DNA of 64,000 bases from Nodularia spumigena CCY9414 (GTDB lineage Bacteria > Cyanobacteriota > Cyanobacteriia > Cyanobacteriales > Nostocaceae): NCBI RefSeq assembly GCF_000340565.2, contig NZ_CP007203.1, forward strand, positions 2,411,858 to 2,475,857, read 5' to 3'. The notes beneath the pieces were generated by a model. That model was not told the DNA's origin. It searched no databases and saw only the letters and a program-made list of their open reading frames with translations. Positions within the stretch are counted from its first letter, which is position 1, and each line of letters opens with the position of its first letter. The position numbers were made by a program, and so were the translations under genes. Below, piece by piece: positions 37,319 to 46,028 of the stretch.

Positions 37319-39739
37319 ATGTCTGAATTGATCCAAGCAATCCTGGATAGTGAAGAAAAAAGCGATTTGCGTTCCTTTGCGAGTCAGTTACGCCAGGAAG
37401 AAAAAAATTACTTGCTGCGTAACGACATCCTGAATGTATTTATTGATTATTGTTCCAAGTCCGAGAAGTCAGAAACTTCTGCCGCTTCTTCCCGCTTAGG
37501 CAAACTAATTTATTATACTCAGGAAATTATTCAAGAGGATTCCAGCCTGTGCTTTATTATTCGTCCTAAAATTGCTAGTCAAGAAGTTTATCGGCTCACA
37601 GAGGATTTGAATGTTGAGCCAATGTCAGTACAGGAACTGCTGGATCTACGCGATCGCTTCGTGAATAAATATCATCCCCTAGAAGGTGATTTACTCGAAC
37701 TAGATTTTGGTCCGTTTTATGACTACACCCCAGTCATCCGCGACCCGAAAAACATTGGTAAAGGGGTACAATTCCTCAACCGCTATCTATCCAGCAAAAT
37801 CTTCCAAGACTCAAAACAGTTGCTGGACAGCTTATTAAATTTCTTGCGTCTCCACCAATATAACGGTGTCCAGCTGCTAATCAACGATCGCATCACAACA
37901 CAGCAGCAACTTTCCACCCAAATTAAAAAAGCCATCACCTTTGTGAGCGATCGCCCCAAAGACGAACCCTACGAAAAATTCCGCTTTGAATTGCAAATGA
38001 TCGGTTTTGAGCCGGGTTGGGGTAACACAGCCAAGCGGGTAGGTGATACCCTGGATATTTTAGATGAATTGATTGATTCTCCTGACCCCCAAACCATCGA
38101 AGCCTTTATTTCTCGCATCCCGATGATTTTTAGAATCGTCCTCGTATCGGCGCATGGTTGGTTCGGTCAAGAAGGCGTTTTGGGTCGTCCTGATACAGGT
38201 GGACAAGTGGTTTATGTCCTCGATCAAGCCAAGAATCTAGAAAAACAACTCCAAGAAGATGCTCAATTAGCTGGTTTAGATGGACTGAACGTCGAGCCAA
38301 AAGTAATTATTCTCACCCGCTTGATTCCCAATAGTGACGGGACATTGTGTAATCAACGGCTAGAAAAAGTTCACGGTACAGAAAACGCCTGGATTTTGCG
38401 CGTACCTCTGCGGGACTTCAATCCCAATATGACGCAAAACTGGATTTCCCGATTTGAATTTTGGCCTTATTTAGAAACTTTTGCGATTGATTCTGAAAAA
38501 GAACTTTTAGCAGAATTTCAAGGTAGACCAGACTTAATCGTGGGTAACTACTCTGATGGTAACTTGGTAGCGTTTCTCTTAGCACGGCGGATGGATGTGA
38601 CTCAGTGTAACATCGCCCACGCCTTGGAAAAATCCAAATACCTGTTTAGTAACCTTTATTGGGAAGAATTAGAGGATAAATATCATTTCTCCTTACAATT
38701 TACAGCCGATTTGATTGCGATGAATGCTGCAAATTTCGTAGTTAGCAGTACCTATCAAGAAATAGTCGGGACACCCGATAGTGTGGGACAGTACGAATCG
38801 TACAAATGCTTCACCATGCCGGAGTTATACCACGTAGTCAACGGGATTGAATTATTTAGTCCCAAATTTAACGTTGTACCTCCTGGAGTCAACGAGAGTT
38901 ATTACTTCCCTTACACACGTAAAGAAGACCGAGTAGAAGCTGATAGCGATCGCCTAGCTGATATCCTGTTTACCTTGGAAGATCCTCACCAAATCTTTGG
39001 TAAACTGGATGATCCCACAAAGCGCCCTCTGTTCTCAGTAGCGCGACTTGACCGGATTAAAAACCTCACAGGTTTAGCAGAATGCTATGGTAAGAGTCCA
39101 GAATTACAGGAACATTGCAACTTAATTTTAGTAGCGGGTAAGTTGCGTGTAGAAGATTCAGGCGACAACGAAGAACGCGACGAAATTATCAAACTCTATC
39201 AAATCATTGAACAGTACAATCTTTACGGTAAGATTCGTTGGTTAGGTGTCCGCTTAACCAAATCTGATTCTGGTGAAATTTACCGAGTAATTGCTGATCG
39301 CAAAGGTATCTTTGTCCAACCAGCTTTATTTGAAGCCTTTGGTTTGACAATCTTGGAATCTATGGTTTCAGGAATCCCCACCTTTGCTACCCAATTTGGT
39401 GGACCACTAGAAATTATTCAAGATAAGGTGAATGGCTTTTACATTAACCCCACAAATCTAGAAGAAACAGCCGAGAAAATCTTAGAATTTGTCACCAAGT
39501 GTGAGCAAAGTTCTCACTATTGGGATGCCGTTTCCGAGGAAGCAATTAAGCGGGTATTGACTACATATACCTGGAAAATCCATACTACAAAGCTGTTATC
39601 TTTAGCCCGGATTTATGGCTTTTGGAACTTCACCTCCAAAGAAAACCGGGAAGATTTGTTGCGCTATCTTGAAGCTTTGTTCTATTTAATTTACAAACCC
39701 AAAGCACAAGAATTATTAGAGCAACATCAGCACCGTTAG
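37319..39739 (+). CDS. susA: Sucrose synthase
   Basis: Reversibly converts sucrose and a nucleoside diphosphate (ADP or UDP) to NDP-glucose and fructose; in heterocystous cyanobacteria it mostly cleaves sucrose. The 806-residue protein matches the size of cyanobacterial SusA. The N-terminal regulatory domain covers roughly residues 1-270, followed by the GT-B region with VSAHGWFGQEGVLGRPDTGGQVVYVLDQ and the C-terminal lobe with FSVARLDRIKNLTGL and EAFGLTILE (E-x7-E type). The start at 37319 (MSELIQAIL) is chosen because the 28 codons upstream of it in the frame have no homology-like character. Confidence 0.94.
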   Translation: MSELIQAILDSEEKSDLRSFASQLRQEEKNYLLRNDILNVFIDYCSKSEKSETSAASSRLGKLIYYTQEIIQEDSSLCFIIRPKIASQEVYRLTEDLNVEPMSVQELLDLRDRFVNKYHPLEGDLLELDFGPFYDYTPVIRDPKNIGKGVQFLNRYLSSKIFQDSKQLLDSLLNFLRLHQYNGVQLLINDRITTQQQLSTQIKKAITFVSDRPKDEPYEKFRFELQMIGFEPGWGNTAKRVGDTLDILDELIDSPDPQTIEAFISRIPMIFRIVLVSAHGWFGQEGVLGRPDTGGQVVYVLDQAKNLEKQLQEDAQLAGLDGLNVEPKVIILTRLIPNSDGTLCNQRLEKVHGTENAWILRVPLRDFNPNMTQNWISRFEFWPYLETFAIDSEKELLAEFQGRPDLIVGNYSDGNLVAFLLARRMDVTQCNIAHALEKSKYLFSNLYWEELEDKYHFSLQFTADLIAMNAANFVVSSTYQEIVGTPDSVGQYESYKCFTMPELYHVVNGIELFSPKFNVVPPGVNESYYFPYTRKEDRVEADSDRLADILFTLEDPHQIFGKLDDPTKRPLFSVARLDRIKNLTGLAECYGKSPELQEHCNLILVAGKLRVEDSGDNEERDEIIKLYQIIEQYNLYGKIRWLGVRLTKSDSGEIYRVIADRKGIFVQPALFEAFGLTILESMVSGIPTFATQFGGPLEIIQDKVNGFYINPTNLEETAEKILEFVTKCEQSSHYWDAVSEEAIKRVLTTYTWKIHTTKLLSLARIYGFWNFTSKENREDLLRYLEALFYLIYKPKAQELLEQHQHR

Positions 39740-39789
39740 AACTATAATTAGTCAGTTGTTAGTTGTTAATTATCACTACTGACAACTGA

Positions 39790-40362
39790 CTATATTGTCA
39801 ACTGTTGCCAAGTCACTGGTCCAACTATTCCATCTACCCCTAAACTACGCTGGTTTTGAAAAGCTTTAACAGCTGTTTCAGTCAGTGGACCAAAAGCCCC
39901 ATCAACTCGAATAGCATAGCCGTTAGAAACTAACAGTCTTTGTAAAACTCTCACAGAAGTACCGGAACTACCAAAACGTAGAGTTGGTAGAGCAGGACCG
40001 CTAAACCTGGGCGATGATCTCGCTGCTACCTTGATACCATTCTGGCTTTTAGCTTGGGTATAGTGGTTCTTCGCTAGGGTTAAAGAACCTGGAGACAGAT
40101 GCTTTTTTCTAATTTTATCCAAAAGTTTGTCTTTAGCTAGCTGATATGCGGATGAAGTCCTGACAAAAACTTGATCTGTGGGGATAAATTCCGGTGGTGT
40201 GATTTGAGAATTGCGAGCTAATTGAGTTACGTTACTCTGTGTTAACCTCTCCGAGCTATTTTCCATCTGAAATGGTTGCTGCTTCGGTAATTTATTGGGC
40301 AAAGATAGTTGTCTTGCGGTTAATATACCCGTAATCAGCAGGCCAATTTCACTCATCGTCAT
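39790..40362 (-). CDS. Peptidoglycan-binding-domain protein
   Basis: A 190-residue protein whose C-terminal 65 residues form a PG_binding_1 domain (LRFGSSGTSVRVLQRLLVSNGY and GAFGPLTETAVKAFQNQ, with GIVGPVTW near the end). The N-terminus is weakly hydrophobic (MSEIGLLITGILTARQL) and could be a signal anchor, followed by a low-complexity linker. No catalytic domain is visible, so it is likely a cell-wall-binding or adaptor protein. It is convergent with susA. Confidence 0.75.
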   Translation of the reverse strand: MTMSEIGLLITGILTARQLSLPNKLPKQQPFQMENSSERLTQSNVTQLARNSQITPPEFIPTDQVFVRTSSAYQLAKDKLLDKIRKKHLSPGSLTLAKNHYTQAKSQNGIKVAARSSPRFSGPALPTLRFGSSGTSVRVLQRLLVSNGYAIRVDGAFGPLTETAVKAFQNQRSLGVDGIVGPVTWQQLTI

Positions 40363-41001
40363 TCATTTTACTAATAACCTAATTGTTAATTTGACAAACA
40401 ATCTTGTTGTCAGTCCGGAAGGGTTTGTACGGAGAAATTCCCACAAGTTATGTAATATTTTTGGAGCAAGTGTTATTTATAAACATCTCCTCTTGCAGTT
40501 GTTATTAAAGCTACATTCTCATTGACAATTGTTTTTCCCCGATGAATTTATTTAGTAAGTTTTAAGTCCATTAGTATAACCTTTCCTCGTCTTCTAAATA
40601 CAGAATTATCTCTGTACCTTGTAGTCAGTAGGGGCGTGTTTATTGAGATCATCGTTCCTTACCTACTCAGGCGAGAAACAGAGTCTCTCACTTTTTGAGA
40701 AACCCCTATAAAATCTCACCCCAATCTTCATCAGGGGAGCCAGTGGCTTGGTGAGTCCCTCCGGTCTTCTCCCAGGGGGAGAGGCTAGCGCCATCACCGG
40801 AGGTGTGCTGAAGATCAGGCTTGGCTGACTTGTAGCAACTGACGTGGGATTAAGGGGAGATCAATTGAGGATACATTTGCAAAACTGAGATTTTGTGGGC
40901 AAGAACTACTATATTTGAATTTAAGTGAGTTAAATGTACAGTAGCCTAGTATTTGCTTTCTTCCTCCTAAAGTCTCATCAAATTCCTCAGTAAGTCAAAT
41001 A
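40363..41001. other. Gene-free region with dispersed module
   Basis: About 640 bp. TCTTCTCCC and GGGGGAGAGGCTAGCGCCA at 40765-40793 resemble the module inside the 8.5-kb and 57.5-kb mobile elements but here no terminal repeats surround it. CCTCCGG...CCGGAGG arms around 40759-40803 may pair. No gene seen. Confidence 0.4.
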
Positions 41002-42111
41002 CTACCCTATGCTATCGATGACTGGATGGAAGTAGAAAGCAAACCCCACGACTGTATAAGCAGCTAATAGTAAAACCCCTTCTAACCAATTAGATTCACC
41101 ATCAGAACTAATACTATTGGCAATTAAAACAGACACCGCCACAGCCACTAATTCAAAGGGGTTAAAATCTAAATCCATCGGTTTATCAAGTACCCACCCA
41201 GCTATCACTAAAACAGGCGCAACAAATAGAGCAATCTGCATACTTGATCCCACAGCTACAGAGATGGAAAGATCCATTTTATTCTTCATGGCCACGGTGA
41301 CTGCGGTGGCGTGTTCAGCAGCGTTACCAACGATGGGAACCAAAATTACCCCTGTAAACAGTGATGTCAAACCTAGTTGAGATGTGGCTACTTCCAAAGA
41401 ACCTACCAACAATTCTGATTCCAGTGCCACTAAAAGAGTACATACTAGCAATACACAACTCCATAGCCACATATTGGGTTTGCTATGGGAAGTGTCTTCT
41501 ACTTCTACGTCTACTTCTCCTTCTATCTCTGCAACACCGACATCATATAGATAGGCGTGAGTTTTCATCGAAAATAGCAGGGTTAGCCCATAGACGAGAA
41601 TTAACACAATTGCGACCGCAAGGGAAAGATTTTGCAGAACTTTTTCGCTAATTCCGATGGAAGTGTAATTTACCGCCGTTGGTAACAAAATAGCAATTAC
41701 TGCCAAATTCATGGATGAAGCATTCATCCGCGCCACAACTGATTGAAATTTCTGTTCCTTGTAACGCAGTCCACCCAAAAACATCGACAAACCCATTACC
41801 AGTAGTAAGTTGCCGATAATCGAACCTGTAATACTGGCTTTGACTACATCCACCAAGCCGGCATTCAGAGCAACTAAAGCTATAATTAATTCTGTGGCAT
41901 TGCCAAAAGTGGCGTTGAGTAATCCCCCTAATGAAGGTCCAACTACTACAGCTATTTCTTCTGTAGCTGTACCCATCCAGGCGGCTAAGGGCAAAATTGC
42001 TAAACCAGCTGTGATAAAAACTATCAAGTCTCCCCACTCTAGAATGTGGGCTGCTAAGGAAACTGGAATAAACAGCAATAAAACCAGAAAGAGGGTGTTT
42101 TTAACTGACAT
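41002..42111 (-). CDS. Calcium/proton antiporter (CaCA, CAX type)
   Basis: A 369-residue membrane protein with about 11 hydrophobic segments in two homologous halves. Each half has the CAX repeat: GGLLNATFGNATELIIA (about residues 60-76) and GNAAEHATAVTVA (about residues 261-273). An acidic loop near residues 198-208 separates them. Exports Ca2+ in exchange for H+, either from the cytoplasm or into the lumen. The gene stands alone. Confidence 0.9.
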   Translation of the reverse strand: MSVKNTLFLVLLLFIPVSLAAHILEWGDLIVFITAGLAILPLAAWMGTATEEIAVVVGPSLGGLLNATFGNATELIIALVALNAGLVDVVKASITGSIIGNLLLVMGLSMFLGGLRYKEQKFQSVVARMNASSMNLAVIAILLPTAVNYTSIGISEKVLQNLSLAVAIVLILVYGLTLLFSMKTHAYLYDVGVAEIEGEVDVEVEDTSHSKPNMWLWSCVLLVCTLLVALESELLVGSLEVATSQLGLTSLFTGVILVPIVGNAAEHATAVTVAMKNKMDLSISVAVGSSMQIALFVAPVLVIAGWVLDKPMDLDFNPFELVAVAVSVLIANSISSDGESNWLEGVLLLAAYTVVGFAFYFHPVIDSIG

Positions 42112-42661
42112 TTGCTACCTTAAGGTGAGAGTATCATGCACAGATTTGTGTGATTATTTGCCATGTAGAGGCAATCTGCAACCAGATACTAGGATACTCT
42201 CAAGTGTCTGCGGTTTTTTTAGAAATTATACTGTCTTTAGACTGGCACTAATCAATACCGCCATGAAGTCAAAAGTCTTATTTTATGGACTTTTCATTGA
42301 TTTTAATGGGTTGTGCCATTTACGCCGGACTTTACGAGATATGTAAAAAAAAATTGCAATTTATGGAGTTTTGGCAAACTTTCGTAGCAAAAATATCAAT
42401 TAGAGCTAGGATTTTCGGCGAAATATGGGGTTTAATAGATCATAGACCTGAAAATATCTGACTGACGCTGCTCATAAAAAACCCTAATGTCTGTGCAATA
42501 ACGCAGATTTCCGGCTTCAGTCAAACAGTTTTTTGGGAAATTTAACTGTACTATATACCCATAGTTTTGCTGTATACCGGATTTGGTGTTCAAACCTCTG
42601 TAGTAAGGTTTAAATCCAAGTGTTCGGCGCAAACGTAAGTTTTTTATTTGGATAAATATAC
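42112..42661. other. Divergent spacer, cax and GH57 gene
   Basis: About 550 bp; holds both promoters. Frames of 66 codons or less have no family features. No repeat or RNA was recognised. Confidence 0.3.
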
Positions 42662-45328
42662 ATGACTTCTGCTGCTGAAAGGCCAGTTAGCCCTGGCGCA
42701 AGTTTTACATCACATTCAACTCCCCACGATACTCACCAGACTGATCCCCTGAAACAGGCGACTGGTGTTTATGTAACTGTGCATGGTCATTTTTATCAGC
42801 CACCACGGGAAAATCCTTATTTAGACGCGATTGAACGTCAACCGAGTGCGGCTCCTTTCCATGATTGGAATGAACGCATTCACTGGGAATGCTATCGCCC
42901 CAATGCTTTTGCCAGGGTTTTTAATGACCAGGGTGAAATAGTGGAGATTGTGAATAATTACGAATATTTCAGCTTTAATATGGGGCCAACGCTGATGTCG
43001 TGGCTAGAACGCTACGATTTTGAGGTTTATCAGCGAATTTTGGAGGCAGACATCAAGAGTTGTCAGCGCTTGCATGGTCATGGTAATGCGATCGCACAGG
43101 TATACAATCACATTATTATGCCTCTGGCTAATGAACGGGATAAATACACCCAAATTCGCTGGGGTAAAGAGGATTTTCGCTCTCGTTTTGGGCGTGATCC
43201 CGAAGGGATGTGGTTAGCCGAGACAGGTGTGGATTATGCCACTTTAGAAGCTTTGGTGGCCGAAGGTATTCGCTTCATTATCCTCGCACCATCTCAGGCG
43301 CAGCGTTGCCGTCCTCTACCAACTGAGCATGATCCCCACCCGGAATGGCTAGAAGTTGGCGGTAGTCAAATTGATCCTACCCGTCCTTATCGCTGTTATC
43401 TAGAAGGTAGTAGCGGCACTGATAGCCACTCCCGCCCTTACATTGATATTTTCTTCTACGATGGTCCCATTTCACGGGATATGGGTTTTAGTGATGTGGT
43501 TTATAATTCCAGTCACTTTGCTGGCCGCATCGGTTCGGCGGTACGTGGGGATCATCGTCCAGCCCAATTAATTTCTGTGGCTACAGATGGGGAAACCTTC
43601 GGACACCATAAGAAGGGAACCGAGAAAACTTTAGCCTACGCTTTTATCGGTGAGTTTCCTAAGCACGGCTGGACGGTGACGAATTTTGCTCATTATCTCA
43701 GTCTAAATACTCCCACTTGGGAAGCGGAAATTAAACCCGCCACGGCTTGGAGTTGCGCCCACGGTGTCGATAGGTGGCAAGATGATTGTGGTTGTGGTGG
43801 TGAAGGTGGTGTTTGGCATCAAAAATGGCGGCGACCTCTGCGGGATGCTTTAAACTGGTTGCGGGATCAGCTGATTTTGGTGTATGAGGAAAATGCTGGG
43901 CTGCTATTTAATGATCCCTGGTTAGCACGAGATGAATATATTCAAGTGATGCGCGATCGCTCTCCTGCTAATGTTAACTCCTTCCTCTCTCGCCATCAAA
44001 CTCACAAACTCACCGCCGCCGAACAAGTAGATGCTTTGCGTCTGTTAGAAATGCAGCGTCACGCTTTGCTAATGTTCACCAGTTGCGGCTGGTTTTTTGA
44101 AGAAATTTCTCGTCCAGAAGGTACGCAAATTCTCCGCTATGCTTCCCGTGCTTTGGAATTGGCTGGAGATGTGGCTGGTGTGCAGTTGGAAAAGAATTTC
44201 CTCAAACGCTTGGGATTAGCCCCCAGTAATGTGGATAGTTTCAAACATGGTGGGGAAGTTTATCGCCAATTGGTGCAAACTGCCCAAGTTAGTGTAAAGC
44301 AAGTAGCCGCCCACTATGCTATTACTTCTCTGTTTGGGAATCATAAATCTACAGAGAAGCCCAATCCTCATCCTGGAAAAGCTAAATATCCTCATCCTGA
44401 CCAAAAGCGTGTTTATTGTTACACCGTCAATGAGATAGATTACCAGATGCAACGCATGGGATCATTGACGCTGGCGGTTGGACATTTACAGTTGGTGTCA
44501 GAAATTACCTGGGAAAGTGAGAGTTTAGTATTTGCTGTGCTGCATTTAGGCGGCTGGGATTTCCACTGCTGTACTCAATTATTTACGGGACGGCGTAATT
44601 ACAGCAAGTTGAAAGAAAAGCTGTTTAGTTCTTTAGAACAGGCGAGTGCGGCTCACACTATCTTGGTGATGACACAGCTATTTAAAGAGGAAACATTCAG
44701 CTTGCAGAATTTGTTTGCTGAAGAACGTCACCGGATTATGCGCCTACTTAGTCAGGAAACACTGACTCGGTTAGATCAACTTTATAGCCAAGTATATCGG
44801 AATAATTACGGTATTTTGATGGCGTTTCACCGGGATGAGTTAGAGGTTCCCCAAGAGTTGCAGGTAGCTGCGGAGATTGCTTTGGGATCGCGGTGTATGA
44901 TCACATTGCGATCGCTTGAGCAAGATATCACTGATGCGGCGTTAAGCTTAGGTCATGTTGTAGAATTAGAGGCGATCGCTACTGAAGCTAAACATCTGCA
45001 TTGTCGGCTGAATATTCCCGAAGGTAAGCAGATATTAGAACAATTGATCATGCGATTACTTTGGAAATTGTTACACGATACCAACGGCAGTTTTGCTACA
45101 GAAATTCAGTGCTTAGAACGGCTAATTGATGTTAGCTATCAACTAAATATTGGGATTTCTCTACACAAATCTCAAGAGCTATATTTCAGTTGTTTGCAAA
45201 GTCAAATTGTGCCATTGTGTCTTACTACTTTTGCTGATAAAGAAGACAATAATCAATGTCGTCAATTGCTGAAGTTAGGACAAAAATTAGCTGTTGATGT
45301 CAGTAAGGTTTTGAGTAAGTTTGGTTAA
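42662..45328 (+). CDS. GH57-type glycoside hydrolase with DUF3536 domain
   Basis: An 888-residue protein. The GH57 catalytic part begins VTVHGHFYQPPRENPYLDAIE (residues about 38-58) and has IHWECYRPNAFAR and PEGMWLAETGVDY, probably containing the nucleophile glutamate. The ATDGETFGHHKKG stretch (about residue 309-321) provides further metal/acid residues. The DUF3536 region follows from about residue 360 on, with helical blocks. The enzyme acts on alpha-glucans in other families; the substrate here is not known. Single gene between spacers. Confidence 0.88.
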   Translation: MTSAAERPVSPGASFTSHSTPHDTHQTDPLKQATGVYVTVHGHFYQPPRENPYLDAIERQPSAAPFHDWNERIHWECYRPNAFARVFNDQGEIVEIVNNYEYFSFNMGPTLMSWLERYDFEVYQRILEADIKSCQRLHGHGNAIAQVYNHIIMPLANERDKYTQIRWGKEDFRSRFGRDPEGMWLAETGVDYATLEALVAEGIRFIILAPSQAQRCRPLPTEHDPHPEWLEVGGSQIDPTRPYRCYLEGSSGTDSHSRPYIDIFFYDGPISRDMGFSDVVYNSSHFAGRIGSAVRGDHRPAQLISVATDGETFGHHKKGTEKTLAYAFIGEFPKHGWTVTNFAHYLSLNTPTWEAEIKPATAWSCAHGVDRWQDDCGCGGEGGVWHQKWRRPLRDALNWLRDQLILVYEENAGLLFNDPWLARDEYIQVMRDRSPANVNSFLSRHQTHKLTAAEQVDALRLLEMQRHALLMFTSCGWFFEEISRPEGTQILRYASRALELAGDVAGVQLEKNFLKRLGLAPSNVDSFKHGGEVYRQLVQTAQVSVKQVAAHYAITSLFGNHKSTEKPNPHPGKAKYPHPDQKRVYCYTVNEIDYQMQRMGSLTLAVGHLQLVSEITWESESLVFAVLHLGGWDFHCCTQLFTGRRNYSKLKEKLFSSLEQASAAHTILVMTQLFKEETFSLQNLFAEERHRIMRLLSQETLTRLDQLYSQVYRNNYGILMAFHRDELEVPQELQVAAEIALGSRCMITLRSLEQDITDAALSLGHVVELEAIATEAKHLHCRLNIPEGKQILEQLIMRLLWKLLHDTNGSFATEIQCLERLIDVSYQLNIGISLHKSQELYFSCLQSQIVPLCLTTFADKEDNNQCRQLLKLGQKLAVDVSKVLSKFG

Positions 45329-45550
45329 CTGAGTATGAAGTTGGTAGGGTGTGTTGTTGTGGAGACAATGCACCTTTTTTTTTAACGCAAAGGTTCGCAA
45401 AGGTTCGCGCAAAGGTTCGCGGAGGTTTAAGAGGGGAGAGAGAGGATGCTTTTTGATTAAATGGATTTAGTTTTTTACTGCCACTTAAATTACCTCTTAT
45501 TTCCTCTTATCTGTGGTTCATAATTTCTTTATCTATCTTACCAGCACTGA
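45329..45550. other. Spacer with GCAAAGGTTCGC repeats
   Basis: Three GCAAAGGTTCGC-like units occur at about 45385-45420, followed by an AGGTTTAAGAGG motif similar to the mobile-element interior. No gene. Confidence 0.4.
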
Positions 45551-45799
45551 TTAGAAATCCTCAAAATGTCGCCGGAATCGGGGGTCGAGGTTGTCTGTTT
45601 TTTGCCGATTACAAGTAAAGCAGAGTGTGTGTAAATTGCTCAAATCATTTTGACCGCCACGGGCTAGGGGGATAATATGATCAATGGTGAGGTTAGTTTC
45701 TAATTTAGTTTTTCCACAGCTTTGACATTGGTATTTGTCACGTTCAAATACATATTTCCTGACTGAGGGTGGTATGGGAATACGGCGTGTTTTATTCAC
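45551..45799 (-). CDS. Small HNH endonuclease
   Basis: An 82-residue protein with a full HNH motif: CQSCGKTKLETNLTIDHIIPLARGG (CxxC then DH) followed by HNH-like LSNLHTLCFTCNRQK (N, H and CxxC). The two CxxC pairs bind zinc. Stand-alone HNH proteins of this size are widespread, with unknown targets. No neighbours suggest restriction or mobile context. Confidence 0.85.
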   Translation of the reverse strand: MNKTRRIPIPPSVRKYVFERDKYQCQSCGKTKLETNLTIDHIIPLARGGQNDLSNLHTLCFTCNRQKTDNLDPRFRRHFEDF

Positions 45800-46028
45800 T
45801 ACAGTTTTTTAGGCTAAAGTTTTCTGGCATATTAATTTTTATTTTACAAAATTACTACAGTAATTATCTATCGTATTTCTCTCTTGATTGGGGTACGGGA
45901 AGATTATTTAACCACAGATAAACACAGATGAATTTGTAAATAGTTGCGCTTACCTCTAAGATTAGGCTACAGGAGAGAGTGAGGATTAAAGTCCTCACTA
46001 CAAGGTTTTAATTATTTACCATGTTCAA